Assembly: GCA_003116995.1 (NCBI GenBank) | Contig: BDSL01000001.1 | Location: 2,170,001 to 2,234,000, forward strand | Source of the DNA: Yamagishiella unicocca | Lineage: Eukaryota; Chlorophyta; Chlorophyceae; Chlamydomonadales; Volvocaceae | DNA length: 64,000 nucleotides | Direction of reading: 5' to 3' | Shown: positions 38,746-48,500 of the stretch, in pieces | Layout of the letters: each line of letters starts with the position of its first letter | How positions within the stretch are numbered: position 1 is the first letter of the stretch | Notes under the pieces: model-generated | The model's input: only the letters and a program-made list of their open reading frames with translations | Database searches by the model: none | Told to the model about the DNA's origin: nothing | Position numbers and translations under genes: made by a program

Positions 38746-39673
38746 ACCATGTCAGGATTGCAGCCGCTTGCAGGCAGTACAGACGCTTGAAGTGCAGTGT
38801 TTGAGTTACTGTGTTACACGACGTTTAACCCCCCATGCTCCGTCCATGCCCTCATTGGCATGCCATGAGTGATGGCGCGTTGGGATGTGCACGCCGAGGT
38901 CTGGCAGCCTGCCGGGGTGAGTATCGTCCATCTAGCGCGCTCGCCCCGCCGTACTGTGCTGCCATCACTACCGTCTGCTGCGTTGTTGGGGACAAGTGCC
39001 ACTCGGGTGGAAGCGAAACGTACTCGGACTGAAGACTCGTGTCGTCCGCATTGGACACTCGTTTTGACTGTGTGCATTGTTTTGCCGTTTATTGCCGTCG
39101 TTCCCAATGGCCCTCACGTTTGTCGTGCGGGAAGGCATTTTACGAAATTGGTTTGGTTGCTACACGTCACAAATGTTGCCCAATGATCGGAAACCAGGTT
39201 GCCGCATGCTCGGGACCGGCCTTGGCAGGTCCTGGATCGAGGATAGTAGCATAGCTTACACGCCAACAAGAGGGTTCGGTAGGTAGGCAGTACGCATATA
39301 CCGTTACACGCTTCGGTATTTGGGGCCGAGCCAGCAGGTGCGCTTGGACTTCATAAATCATGTGATAATTAAGTGAGGATACTAGGACTGGGAGTTGGTT
39401 GCCAGGCCGTTGGGCGACGCTCTGGGCACTGCTAACGGTCGTTGCGGTTCTGATGCTCTGACTTGTAGGGGCCATCTTGGTCAATGTTCCAGGCTCTGGG
39501 GGCTGCAAGTGTATTATTATTAGCTTGATACCGGTTTACAATACTGGGTATGAAGCTGATGCTTGGTATCAAGATGTTACGGGGTATTTAAATTGTGTGC
39601 CTTCCGCTGGGTTGACTTTCAACATACCGCGTCTGAAGACGGCGCGCACTAAGGAAAGGGATATAAGGGTTTC

Positions 39674-39678
39674 TTACA
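39674..39678 (-). promoter_or_regulatory. TGTAA polyadenylation signal for the gene at 40024
   Basis: TTACA on the plus strand is TGTAA on the minus strand, 345 bases after the stop of the small minus-strand gene. Another TTACA near 39535 is an alternative. Confidence 0.35.
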
Positions 39679-40023
39679 TATGCTTGAGCCCCGCAATTGC
39701 TCCTGCCTTGTGGTAAGTCCTTCCCTCCCAGCTGTGCAGCTTGCAATAAGTTTGCACCCATACAATCACATATGCGTGAACACATGCCCGCACGAAAACG
39801 GTGCTGACCACCTGACTTCATCACACGGGTCCCGACTGACAATCCGCTACTGATGCCCTTTGCGGCAGCGCCCATCACTGGACCTTACCCGTATAAAAAA
39901 CAGTGTTCGGGCACCTACAACGTCCGCATTGTCGCCAGTACCAAACCATCGCGCCAGCCGTATGGCCGAGGAGTCACCCGCCACAGCCGTACCAACAGTC
40001 TTAAACCGCCACGCCCGACAAAC

Positions 40024-40596
40024 CTACTTTCCCCCTGCCTTGGTCACCTTGACCCCCGTATCTCCCCTGATAACCGGGTCCCGATATGGCTCTGGAGGGG
40101 TGTCGAACAAGAATTTGCGGTTCATGGGGAAGGGCGTGTGATCCGGCTGCATTGCCAGCAGGCGTAGCCGCTCAGGGAGCGCCTTTAGAGCCGCCTGCTG
40201 CAGCTTGAACTTGACGCTCATGTCCTTGACCCACGCATGGTGCTCCGCCATCCGCATGTGATTATACGCCGCTACGGACTCCTGTTCCTTTGGCGTGAGC
40301 GGAATTTCTTTCAGGGCTGGTGACGACAGCAGCGTGATGATGGGCTTAAACCGCGGGTTGTCCTCGTCCGGCCCGTCCCGAACCCCCGTATATTTCTTCT
40401 TTGCGGCACCAGCTTTCACACCGCCTGCCTTTGAGAAGCCGGCCAGCTCCCGGACTTGCTGCGCGACGCATGAAGCGGTAGGCGCGAGACTGAATGGCGA
40501 GGAGGAACAAGCTTGGTTATTGCTGGCGAGGCGCGCGATTAAGGCTGCCTTCGCACATAGACTATTTGTTGATGTCATGTGGGCAGCGCGGGGCAA
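40024..40596 (-). CDS. Small basic protein, probably mitochondrial, family not recognised
   Basis: A single open frame of 190 codons. The N-terminus (MPRAAHMTSTNSLCAKAAL) is rich in Ala, Ser and basic residues with no acidic residue for about 50 positions, as in a mitochondrial presequence. The body is hydrophilic with charged helices and reads like a conserved protein: LTPKEQESVAAYNHM, AEHHAWVKDMSVKFKLQ, KALPERLRLLAM, and then HTPFPMNRKFLFDTPPEPY. Small proteins of this look are common among lineage-specific mitoribosome or respiratory-complex subunits, but that is inference only. The second Met, seven residues in, is an alternative start. It is divergent from the RluA gene with 377 bases between. 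Confidence 0.6.
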   Translation of the reverse strand: MPRAAHMTSTNSLCAKAALIARLASNNQACSSSPFSLAPTASCVAQQVRELAGFSKAGGVKAGAAKKKYTGVRDGPDEDNPRFKPIITLLSSPALKEIPLTPKEQESVAAYNHMRMAEHHAWVKDMSVKFKLQQAALKALPERLRLLAMQPDHTPFPMNRKFLFDTPPEPYRDPVIRGDTGVKVTKAGGK

Positions 40597-40973
40597 AGCT
40601 GGCTGTGGCTACCGTGCGAAGAGCGAGGGTGTTATTGCGTATTTCGTCGGCGCTCGTGGAATTCTGATCGCATTAATAGATGCGTGTGTGCGTTAGAAGG
40701 CAAGTAGGAAATGCAATCGCGCAATCCAGCTGTTGATCGTACATACATGCATAAACTGCACATGGTCGCCAGGTTACCACTGCCCCTCCAGCTGCACGTC
40801 TATGCTTCCATAGAACAAACATTGAACTAATAATGGCAGCGGCGTACATGAACTTGATACCCGCTTACCTAAGCTGCGCGACCGCCGGCGCACCACTTGC
40901 CTGACGACTGCCATAGCACAGCGTCGGCGATGATGGACTAGACCCACGCAGGAGCGCAAAGGTTGCATTTGAT
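40597..40973. promoter_or_regulatory. Bidirectional promoter region, small mitochondrial gene / RluA
   Basis: 377 bases between two divergent start codons. AT content is higher than in the flanks. I see no defined element. Confidence 0.45.
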
Positions 40974-43900
40974 ATGCGGCGGTGGTTTCAGTCACACGTG
41001 CTCCAGCTCATTTCCCCGACCTGGGGGCCCCCCGCCTGTGACAAATGGCTGAGCTCCGTGGGGTCCCATGCCGGCTGGCGGGGCATGTCCGGGCGGTCTG
41101 GTCATTCGGGAGAGTTTGGACTGTCTGAGCAGCCCAATCTGGAGCGGGTGAAGCCGCTGACGGCGGCGGAGCAACGTCGGATCGACGGCGGGGACCGGCC
41201 AAGTGGGTCCTAAAAGGAAGCGCATGTGGGACAATCGCGGATCTTCTCACGTCCTGCATTCTGCAGCTTAAGGAGGGAACCTTCCAGGAGGGACCTCGTG
41301 GGCTGACACATGGGTTCTGATGAGGGGAGGGGGGCTGCTGCTGCGCTGTTGCTGCTCCAGGCGCCAACTGCCGCTACTTCCATCTTGGGTCCACTTGCGC
41401 ACCAAGAGCAAGCCTCACCAGGATCAAGTCTCGCGACTGCGGATGCAGAACCGCCCCTGCCCCCTGCCGCCCCTCTTATCAAACCCCCCCTGCCGCCCCT
41501 CTTATCAAACCCCCCCTGCCGCCCCTCTTATCAAACCCCCCCTGCCGCCCCTCTTATCAAACTCCCCCTGCCGCCCCTCTTATCAAACTCCCCTGCCGCC
41601 CCTCTTATCAAACCCCCCCTGCCGCCCCTCTTATCAAACTCCCCTGCCGCCCCTCTTATCAAACTCCCCTGCCGCCCCTCTTATCAAACTCCCCTGCCGC
41701 CTCATCGCCCCTCGCCCGCCGTGTCTGCGGCCCGCGCTGTCCCCCAGGCAGCAGCGCGGCGGAGCTGCTACAGCGGTTCCAGGACAGCTTCCGACCCACA
41801 CCGCCCGTCAGCTACATCCGCGGCATGGACCCGCCCACTGGTAGGTCTCGGTGCCTGTGGTGTGTGGTGTGCGATGGCGGCGAGGGAGGGGCGTGACATG
41901 CGAGGCGACCTGGCGCATGCTGCTGACCCGCCGCCGCCCCGTCAATCTCCCCTTTGCCCTACCGCTGGAGGGGCTCTGCGCCGCCCCACGCCTTGCTCTC
42001 TTGCGGACTGGTCGCTACCCGCCCACCTGCTTCCCCCCACACAACCAGCTTGCCCCGGCTGCCTGGGTTCACGTCCTTCTCCCCTAGGGTCCAGCGCTGA
42101 CTCGTCATTCCTGTCCGCCCCTTCCCCTCTTCCCCTGCTCGCGCCTCGCCCCTTGTCGCGGGGGGCCAGCCATGTCCTGGCTGCGCCGCAGGGGACCGCA
42201 GGTGCCCCACGCGGTGCTGTACCGCCTGTTTAGGCAACGCCAGGTGCGGTCCGTCGGTGGCGAGTTGCTCCCTTTCGCGCTCGGAGGTGGGGGGGACTTA
42301 TGAGAAAAAACCCATAGGCCGGCACTGGAGTTGCGCGGGGGGGAAGCGGCAGGTACGTGTTTGCGGCGGAGGGTAGGGCAGGGGAGCTGGGAACATGCGG
42401 CTTACTGCAGACAGCTGAGGTCCTTGGCTGATGGCGCAGCCTCTCCTCCCGCGGGGACCTTCCGAGCCCTCCTCCCGCGGGGACCTTCCGAGCGGCCTTC
42501 ATCCAGCTTTTCGTTTCTCTGTGTGGGTTCACTGCGTTCCTCTTAACCTCCGCCCGGTGCAGATCCGGCTGTTCGACGGCGCCCGAGTGTTCCGAGTGAG
42601 CCCCTCCCGGCCGCTGCGCAACGGCGACCTGCTGCTGTTCCCCGCGTGGCTGCAGCCCTCACTGCTGCACCAACAGGCGCAGCAGCAGCGGGAGCGGGCG
42701 GCGGCGCAGGCCGGTGGCGGCAGCGGGTATGCAGACCCCCGCCTGATGTCCCATGGCTCGGCGGGGCCGGGGCCGGGGCTGGGCAACAGCTCTGCAGATC
42801 GGGGCCGGCAGGCGCTGTTCTCGCGGACCGAGGCGGCTTCGGAGCGATCATTGGGGGAGGATGTGGAGCAAGAGCAGCTGCCGGCGGCGGCGGCGCTGCT
42901 GCCGCCGCTGGTTCTGACTCCTGAGCGCGTCCGCCGCTGGGTGCTGGGGGTGCACCCGGGGCTGCTGTTCATCAACAAGCCGGCGGGGGTTCGAGTGCAC
43001 GGCCGGGCGGCGGGCGACGCCAGCTGGGGTCGGGGAGCCGGTGGCGGGCTGGCCCAGCCGGGGCCGCTGACCCTGGACGGCGTGATGCAGCGGGCGCTGA
43101 GGTTCGGGGTGGGAGACGAGCCAAGGTGAGGTTGGGAGGCGGGGAGGGGCTGAAGGGGCCTGTTGATGGGTCACGGAGGGGGAGGTATGCGAGAGAACCC
43201 GGAGGTCGGCACCGGAAAATGAGACCGAGGGGGGGTTCAGCCGGCCGGAAGAGGGAGGGGGGAGAGGGGTCGGATCCCCGCCCACAGGCTTGCCCGCCCC
43301 CTGCTGGACCTGAGGAACGAGTCTTGGACAACCAGCAGTCCATGTGCCGTTTTGCGTTTGTCCTCCATTCCACTTCGTGCCCTGCCCCACTGACCCCGTA
43401 CGGCAGGCTCGTCCACCGTCTGGACCAGCAGGCCAGCGGGGTCATGGTGGTGGCCAGGAACGCGGACTCGGCGGCCTGGCTCAGCGCGGCGTTCAGGGGC
43501 AAGGCGAAGCAGGCAGGCAGGAGGGAGGGGGGCAGGGGGCCAGGCAGGAGGGAGGCGGGCAGGCAGGAGGCAGGCAGGGGGGCATAAAGACCCGGTTACA
43601 CGGTACATGGGTGTATTAGCTGGCGCATGAGGGAGGGAGGCAGGGGAGGGGAGCGCAGCTGGACGCGGCCAGGCGCGAGGCTGGTGGGGCTTGCGGTGCT
43701 GGAGGGCCGCATCCTAGTGGCTTCCTGAGCAGGCCATAATGTACTGGTGCCCTAGAACACATCCTCCCGCACACTGCCCTTACCGTACTGTTCCGTCTCG
43801 CCCTCTCCCCCCTCCCCTTCTGCCTACCGCTCGGGCGGCGGCATTCGAATCCTGCGGTTTGGTGTGGTCCGGTGCGGTGCGGCGCAGGCACTGGCGGAAG

Positions 43901-45008
43901 AGCCAGGCGAGGAGGAGGACGGCAGGCGTCGCAGCAGGCGCCACGACCTGAGAGGTGCGGACCGCGGGCGTAAGGATGACGATGACGACGACAACAGCAA
44001 CAACAACGACGAGAACATTCCCCCCGACCTCTACGTACGGCGCAGCTACTGGGCCTTCCTGGCCGGGGACCTGCAGCCCCGGCAGAGCGGCCGAATAAGG
44101 TGGGGGAGCTGGATGGGGCAGGGCCACCTGCCACTGCGCCTCCTTTCCGCATGTTGATCACCGCCGTCCCGCGCCGCCTTGCTCCGCCCCTCCCCCCCTC
44201 CTGCTCGAACCTGGGTCCTCCTCGAACCCTCCTGCTGGTGGCTGCTCCCTCCCCAGGTTCCCGGTGCTGGTGGACGGGGTGTACTGTCCCGCAGTCACCA
44301 CCTTTCGAGTGCGAGCCACCGGCTGCGGGGTGTCCTGGGTGGAGCTCACGCCGGAGACAGGTGCGCAGGCGGGCAGGCGGGCGGGCGGGCAGGCAGGCAG
44401 GGGCCATCGCGAGATGGCGTAGAAACGCGTGTTCATCGCGTGAGGGATGTTCCGTGGTCTAACGAACGCGTGGTGGGGGACAAGTGGGGGTAGGAAGTAA
44501 GTACCCCGTGGAGCGACGAAGGGTGGGGTGTGGGTTGGACGGAGCGGCGGGAAGGAGGACACCTGAAGGTGGTGCGGGCGTGCGTGCGGAGAACCGCCAA
44601 CACCAACACCAACGCCAACACCCCTCCGCCCCCTCCTCGCCCCGCTGCCCCCTCCGCACAGGTCGGCGCCACCAGCTGCGGGTCCACTGCGCCCGCAAGC
44701 TGGGTGCGCCCATCATCGGCGACACGCGATACGGCTACCGGGGGCTGCCCCCCCGCCTGGCGCTGCGGGACCAGCTGCCGCCAGAGTGGTGGGCGCTGCT
44801 GGGGGAAGACCCACGGGTTGTGAGGCGCCGCGGAGGCGGAGGCGCCGACCCGGACTCCGAGCTGCCGCAGGCCCCTGTGCTGCTGCACGCTCGGCAGCTG
44901 GTGATCAAGAGGCCCGGCAAGGGGCCGCTGACGGCGGTGGCGCCGGTGCCCCGGTACATACGGCAGCTGATAGAGGCGACGGGGTGGCCGGTGCCGACCG
45001 TCGGGTGA
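40974..45008 (+). CDS. RluA-family RNA pseudouridine synthase
   Basis: Isomerises specific uridines in RNA. Exons 40974-41202, 41748-41844, 42192-42243, 42563-43125, 43407-43503, 43888-44099, 44257-44360 and 44662-45008 join in phase, giving about 566 residues. The N-terminus MRRWFQSHVLQLI resembles an organelle presequence. VPHAVLYRLFRQRQ plus IRLFDGARVF form an S4-like segment. LLFINKPAGVRVHG, then RLVHRLDQQASGVMVVARN with the catalytic Asp of HRLD, then YVRRSYWAFLAGD, and TGRRHQLRVHCARKLGAPIIGD are diagnostic. Ala and Gly-rich and Asp and Asn-rich inserts lie in exons 4 and 6. Exon 5 has no GT donor; phase and homology fit only a GC donor after 43503 or 43512. The exon 2-3 junction has a second possible donor four bases upstream that is out of phase. 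RNA target (rRNA or mRNA) unknown. Confidence 0.9.
41460..41700. repeat. 26-bp minisatellite in RluA intron 1
   Basis: Nine copies of a 25-27 base unit containing CCGCCCCTCTTATCAAAC, varying in the length of the following C run and in AAACCCC versus AAACTCCC. It fills the 3' half of intron 1 next to the acceptor. Confidence 0.9.
42299..42330 (+). repeat. Dispersed repeat family 2, copy 1
   Basis: Shares the string GAGAAAAACCC...GGCCGGCACTGGA, allowing for mismatches, with copies at 43186 and 48138. Lies in an RluA intron. Confidence 0.5.
43186..43229 (+). repeat. Dispersed repeat family 2, copy 2
   Basis: TATGCGAGAGAACCC followed by GGTCGGCACCGG and AAATGAGACCG closely matches 48138-48183. 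It lies in an RluA intron. Confidence 0.65.
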
Positions 45009-45151
45009 TGGAGGCCAGCCCCAACGGGGCGCGATGTCACTGGCATATCGCGAGGGGGGTGGATCCGTCGCCCGCGTGCCTTTGCCGCACTTGGGCTCTG
45101 AGGGGAGGTGCGGAGGTGCAGCGCGTGTGTGTATTGGCGGAGTGTCGTGTG

Positions 45152-45156
45152 TGTAA
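45152..45156 (+). promoter_or_regulatory. TGTAA polyadenylation signal for RluA gene
   Basis: TGTAA 144 bases after the stop codon. Confidence 0.5.
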
Positions 45157-45250
45157 GGGGAAGGACGCGTCTCAGTCGACTCCGCGCGATCGGTCCAACC
45201 GCAGTATACATCCAAACTCCGAGGGACCTCTCCACCAGCATTTTCATCGT

Positions 45251-45290
45251 CCTTGGTTTGTCGGCCGTGGATTCTCGGATTACCCTTTAC
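45251..45290 (+). repeat. Dispersed repeat family 3, copy 1
   Basis: GGTTTGTCGGCCGTGGA is shared exactly with 54611-54627 in a P4H intron, and the next bases are partly alike. Confidence 0.6.
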
Positions 45291-45554
45291 CCTCCCTCAC
45301 GGTAGCTTCAGACCAGCCCTTCAGCAGTGCAGCCTTCAATGCAGCAAAGAGAGAGTCCGTATCTGTATCGACCCTGGTCCGTTTTCCGCCCGAAGCCAAC
45401 CGGAATGCTGCTCCACGCTACCCGCAGTGGGGCCTTCTGCTCCTCTGGGCTTGGTCCCTTTGCTTCTGCTCTGCCCCTTCATCTCCCACCCAACATGGCG
45501 CACCAACACACCGCCAAACATGCCCCTACTGGGCTGCCGCACAACACCAAAAGC

Positions 45555-45559
45555 TTACA
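45555..45559 (-). promoter_or_regulatory. TGTAA polyadenylation signal for FPG
   Basis: TTACA on the plus strand, 38 bases past the FPG stop. It would give an unusually short 3' untranslated region, so it is tentative. Confidence 0.3.
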
Positions 45560-45596
45560 GCCCCACGCAGCGACCTCCAGTGCTCGCCAGCGCCCC

Positions 45597-48500
45597 CTAG
45601 GCCCTGCCTTTGCGCCCGCGAGGCGCGGCTGGCTTCTTGGCAGCAGCACCAGCCGCCTTGGGCGCCTTCTTCTTCGCCGCTGGCTTCTTAGCCCGGGACC
45701 TCTTCTTGCCAGCCTTGCCGTCGTCGCTGCTGTCCTCCACCTCCTCATCCTCCTCCGAAACCTCCGGCTCCTCCTCGTCCTCCTCGTCCTCTGACTCCAC
45801 CTTTGGCTTCTTGGCCCTAGCCTGGGCTCCGCGGGGCTTCCTCGTCGCAGCAGCAGCCGGCTTGCCCTCCGTCTTCTTGCGCCGCTTGTTGGCGCCGTTG
45901 CCCTCCTCGTCGGAGTCACCTGCGGAGCAGCAGAAGGCGCGGGTGCCCCGTCATGTCATGAGGTGGCTGAGAGGAGACCCGTGGGTCGGGCCCCCGGGTC
46001 GTGAGGGTGGCGGGACTGCGGGAGCAGGCCGCCCCCCGCTCTCATCTGCTGCCCCTCGTTAGGATCGCAAGGCCGTTGCTCCGAGCCGCACCTGCCTCGT
46101 CCTCCTCCTCCTCCTCCTCGTCCTCGTCCTCCTCGCTCTCCGCCTTCTTAATGGACCCGCCTCCACGCTTTCGAGCCCTCCTGTCACGAGTCGCGGGGAT
46201 GAGTACGGTACGTGGGCAGGCACACGCCCGTCGTCAGCACGGTAGTAGCAGGATTTTGTTTACTCAAAAGGGATCGACGCCCAAACCCAATTCCAAGATA
46301 TAGTCAAGCTTCATAGGTCTTTCTGCACGTACGGTTCGGGAACAAGATGTTGGTTGTAGGCAGCAGCAGCAGCAGCAGTGCGGGCAGCAGCAGCGGCAGG
46401 TCGAAGACTTGGCACGAGCGGCACGGGGACAAGCCCATCTTTGCCAGAAGTGCACGGAGGACAGGCGGGAGTATCTGGAGGTACAGAGCAGGCGAACGGA
46501 CTGGACGAGGCAGGCGTGAGGCGGCCGCACCCCTGGTGCTGCCAGGGGCAGCGGGGGGGCGCCACATGCCCGACGTAGCCGCGCGCTTCCGCGTGCCACG
46601 GCGCCGGCGCTGAGCAGGACCCCATACGGCCACAATAGGAGCTCTAAGTGCGCACGGGAAACAGCGGTCCCGGCCTCCTTCAGGGTTTCCTTTGCGCCCT
46701 CATTCCCGCGCGGAGACTGCTCGCACCAGGGCGCCCGCCACTTCTGGCCACAACGCTGCTCACGACCTTCGATGCCGATGGTTCACCTGCTTTCCAGCGC
46801 AGACAACTGTAGCCTTGGGAAGTGGGCTTCCGCACCCCAACTTGCCGCTCTGCGCTGGCTGCCGGCGCCTCCACCTACGCCACCCTGACTTGATCCCCCT
46901 CCCTGCTGCTACGCAACCTCCCGCTCAGCACACACTCCCGGACTTCACCCCGTCCTCACCCCCCGGTCTTGGCGCCACCGCCGCTGCCTCCGCCGCCCCC
47001 CGTGAGCTTCTGCAGCGCCGGTACGAATGCCGAGGTGCGCGAGCCCACCGTCACGAACTCGATCTTGTGGCCGTTGACGGAGCTGGCCTTCTTGTTGGTC
47101 CACCTGCGGGGAACACCAGAAGGGCCTTATCTCAGCCGGTCTCTTTACTGCAAACATGGGGTGCGCCATGCAGTGCCATGTAAACATGGTATGCATGCCT
47201 GGTTGGGTTGTGCTTGGAAGTTAGGATCGCACCCCGTGGCGTGGCACCAGCAGCAGGTTTGGGTCGCACCGGTAGTGGAAGAGCCAGTCGCGGGGGAAGA
47301 GCTCCGAGTCCGCCTCCGCCTCCACCGCCAGATCCACGACGGAGCGGATGGCCGCGTGCAACGCCGCCAGGGCCGAGTCATCTAGGGAGGCCGCCGCCTG
47401 CTCCGGGTGGATGCGAGCTTGGTACAGCACCTGCCGCAGCACAGGCGGCGAGTACCAGAGCGCGGTTGGGAGTAGCTAGCTCGCTTCTGACTTGAGGCCC
47501 TTAGGAGGGTCGTGCGATCTGGTCGTATAGCTGCGAACGAGCCCCGCTCCTCTGCCCCCCATTTCCCTCTCTTCTCTCCCCCTAACGCCGAATTATCCTC
47601 TTTCCTCCAGCAGGCCCGCGCACTTGGTACTCTGCATCCGACCTCACCTCGTCGCCCACCCAGTTGCCGATCCCGCTGCAGAAGTCCTGCAGGGGTGGGG
47701 GCGGATACGGATGGCCAGTGGGGCGGGGTTGCAGCTGTCAGGACGACAGCACGGTATCAGGGTTGCACGGTCACAACTTGCCTGATCTAGCAGCAGCGCC
47801 TTGATTCGTAGAGTGGGAGCTCGAGCCACCCGCTGCCGCAGAGCCGCTGCGAACTGCTCCAGGGGTGGCAGCTCATCGAACACGTCGAAACCCAGGCGGC
47901 AGAGCGGCTCCTGAGAGGGCGGATCCACGAGAAGCTTGACGCGGGCGAACCTGCCCGGAAAGGAGGCCGGGGCGGTTGGAAAGGGGTACTGAGTTTAAAC
48001 GGCACGCCGTGAGAGCCGTCCTGTAGCAAGGACAGCTTTGACCCCGGGTCCGCGTTTGGAAAAGGGCTTTCCAAGCTCGCCTGCAAGTTGGGAGCATCGC
48101 CTCAACCACGTCCGATGCCCTTCCTGGCGTCTCTTTGGGGTATGCGAGGGAAACCCGCAGGTCGGCACTGAAAAATTAGACCGCGAATATGGTGGTGAGA
48201 AGCCCATATGAACGTACCGCATACCACCACTGAACAGCTTTGCATGCGTAAAAGCTAAATTCGGGCATCCCTAAAACGGGAAAAGAAAAATAAAAAATAA
48301 TTCGCTCCCATACAGGCTTGAACTGTAGACCTTGCGGTTAACAGCCGCACGCTCTACCGACTGAGCTATAGGAGCTGGGCTGTTCTCCTAGCAAGCTAGG
48401 AAGGTCATGCCAACCCTGGCAATTCTTAATTATATAAACAACATCAAGGGGGCTTATAACCGAATGCATCGTTCCTTCGAAGGTTTTCTCGAAGAGAAAG

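Larger units (their letters stand above)
37790..40023. other. 2.2-kb stretch without a recognised gene
   Basis: Contains the 3' flanks of RecA-like B and of the small minus-strand gene at 40024. Reading frames are short and not conserved-looking. GC content falls after about 38600. The only striking element is the hairpin at 38710-38745. Confidence 0.4.
45009..45596. other. Convergent 3' region, RluA / FPG
   Basis: 588 bases between two convergent stops. A plus-strand TGTAA at 45152 and a minus-strand TGTAA at 45559-45555 are candidate signals. A copy of dispersed repeat family 3 lies at 45251-45290. No coding signal. Confidence 0.5.
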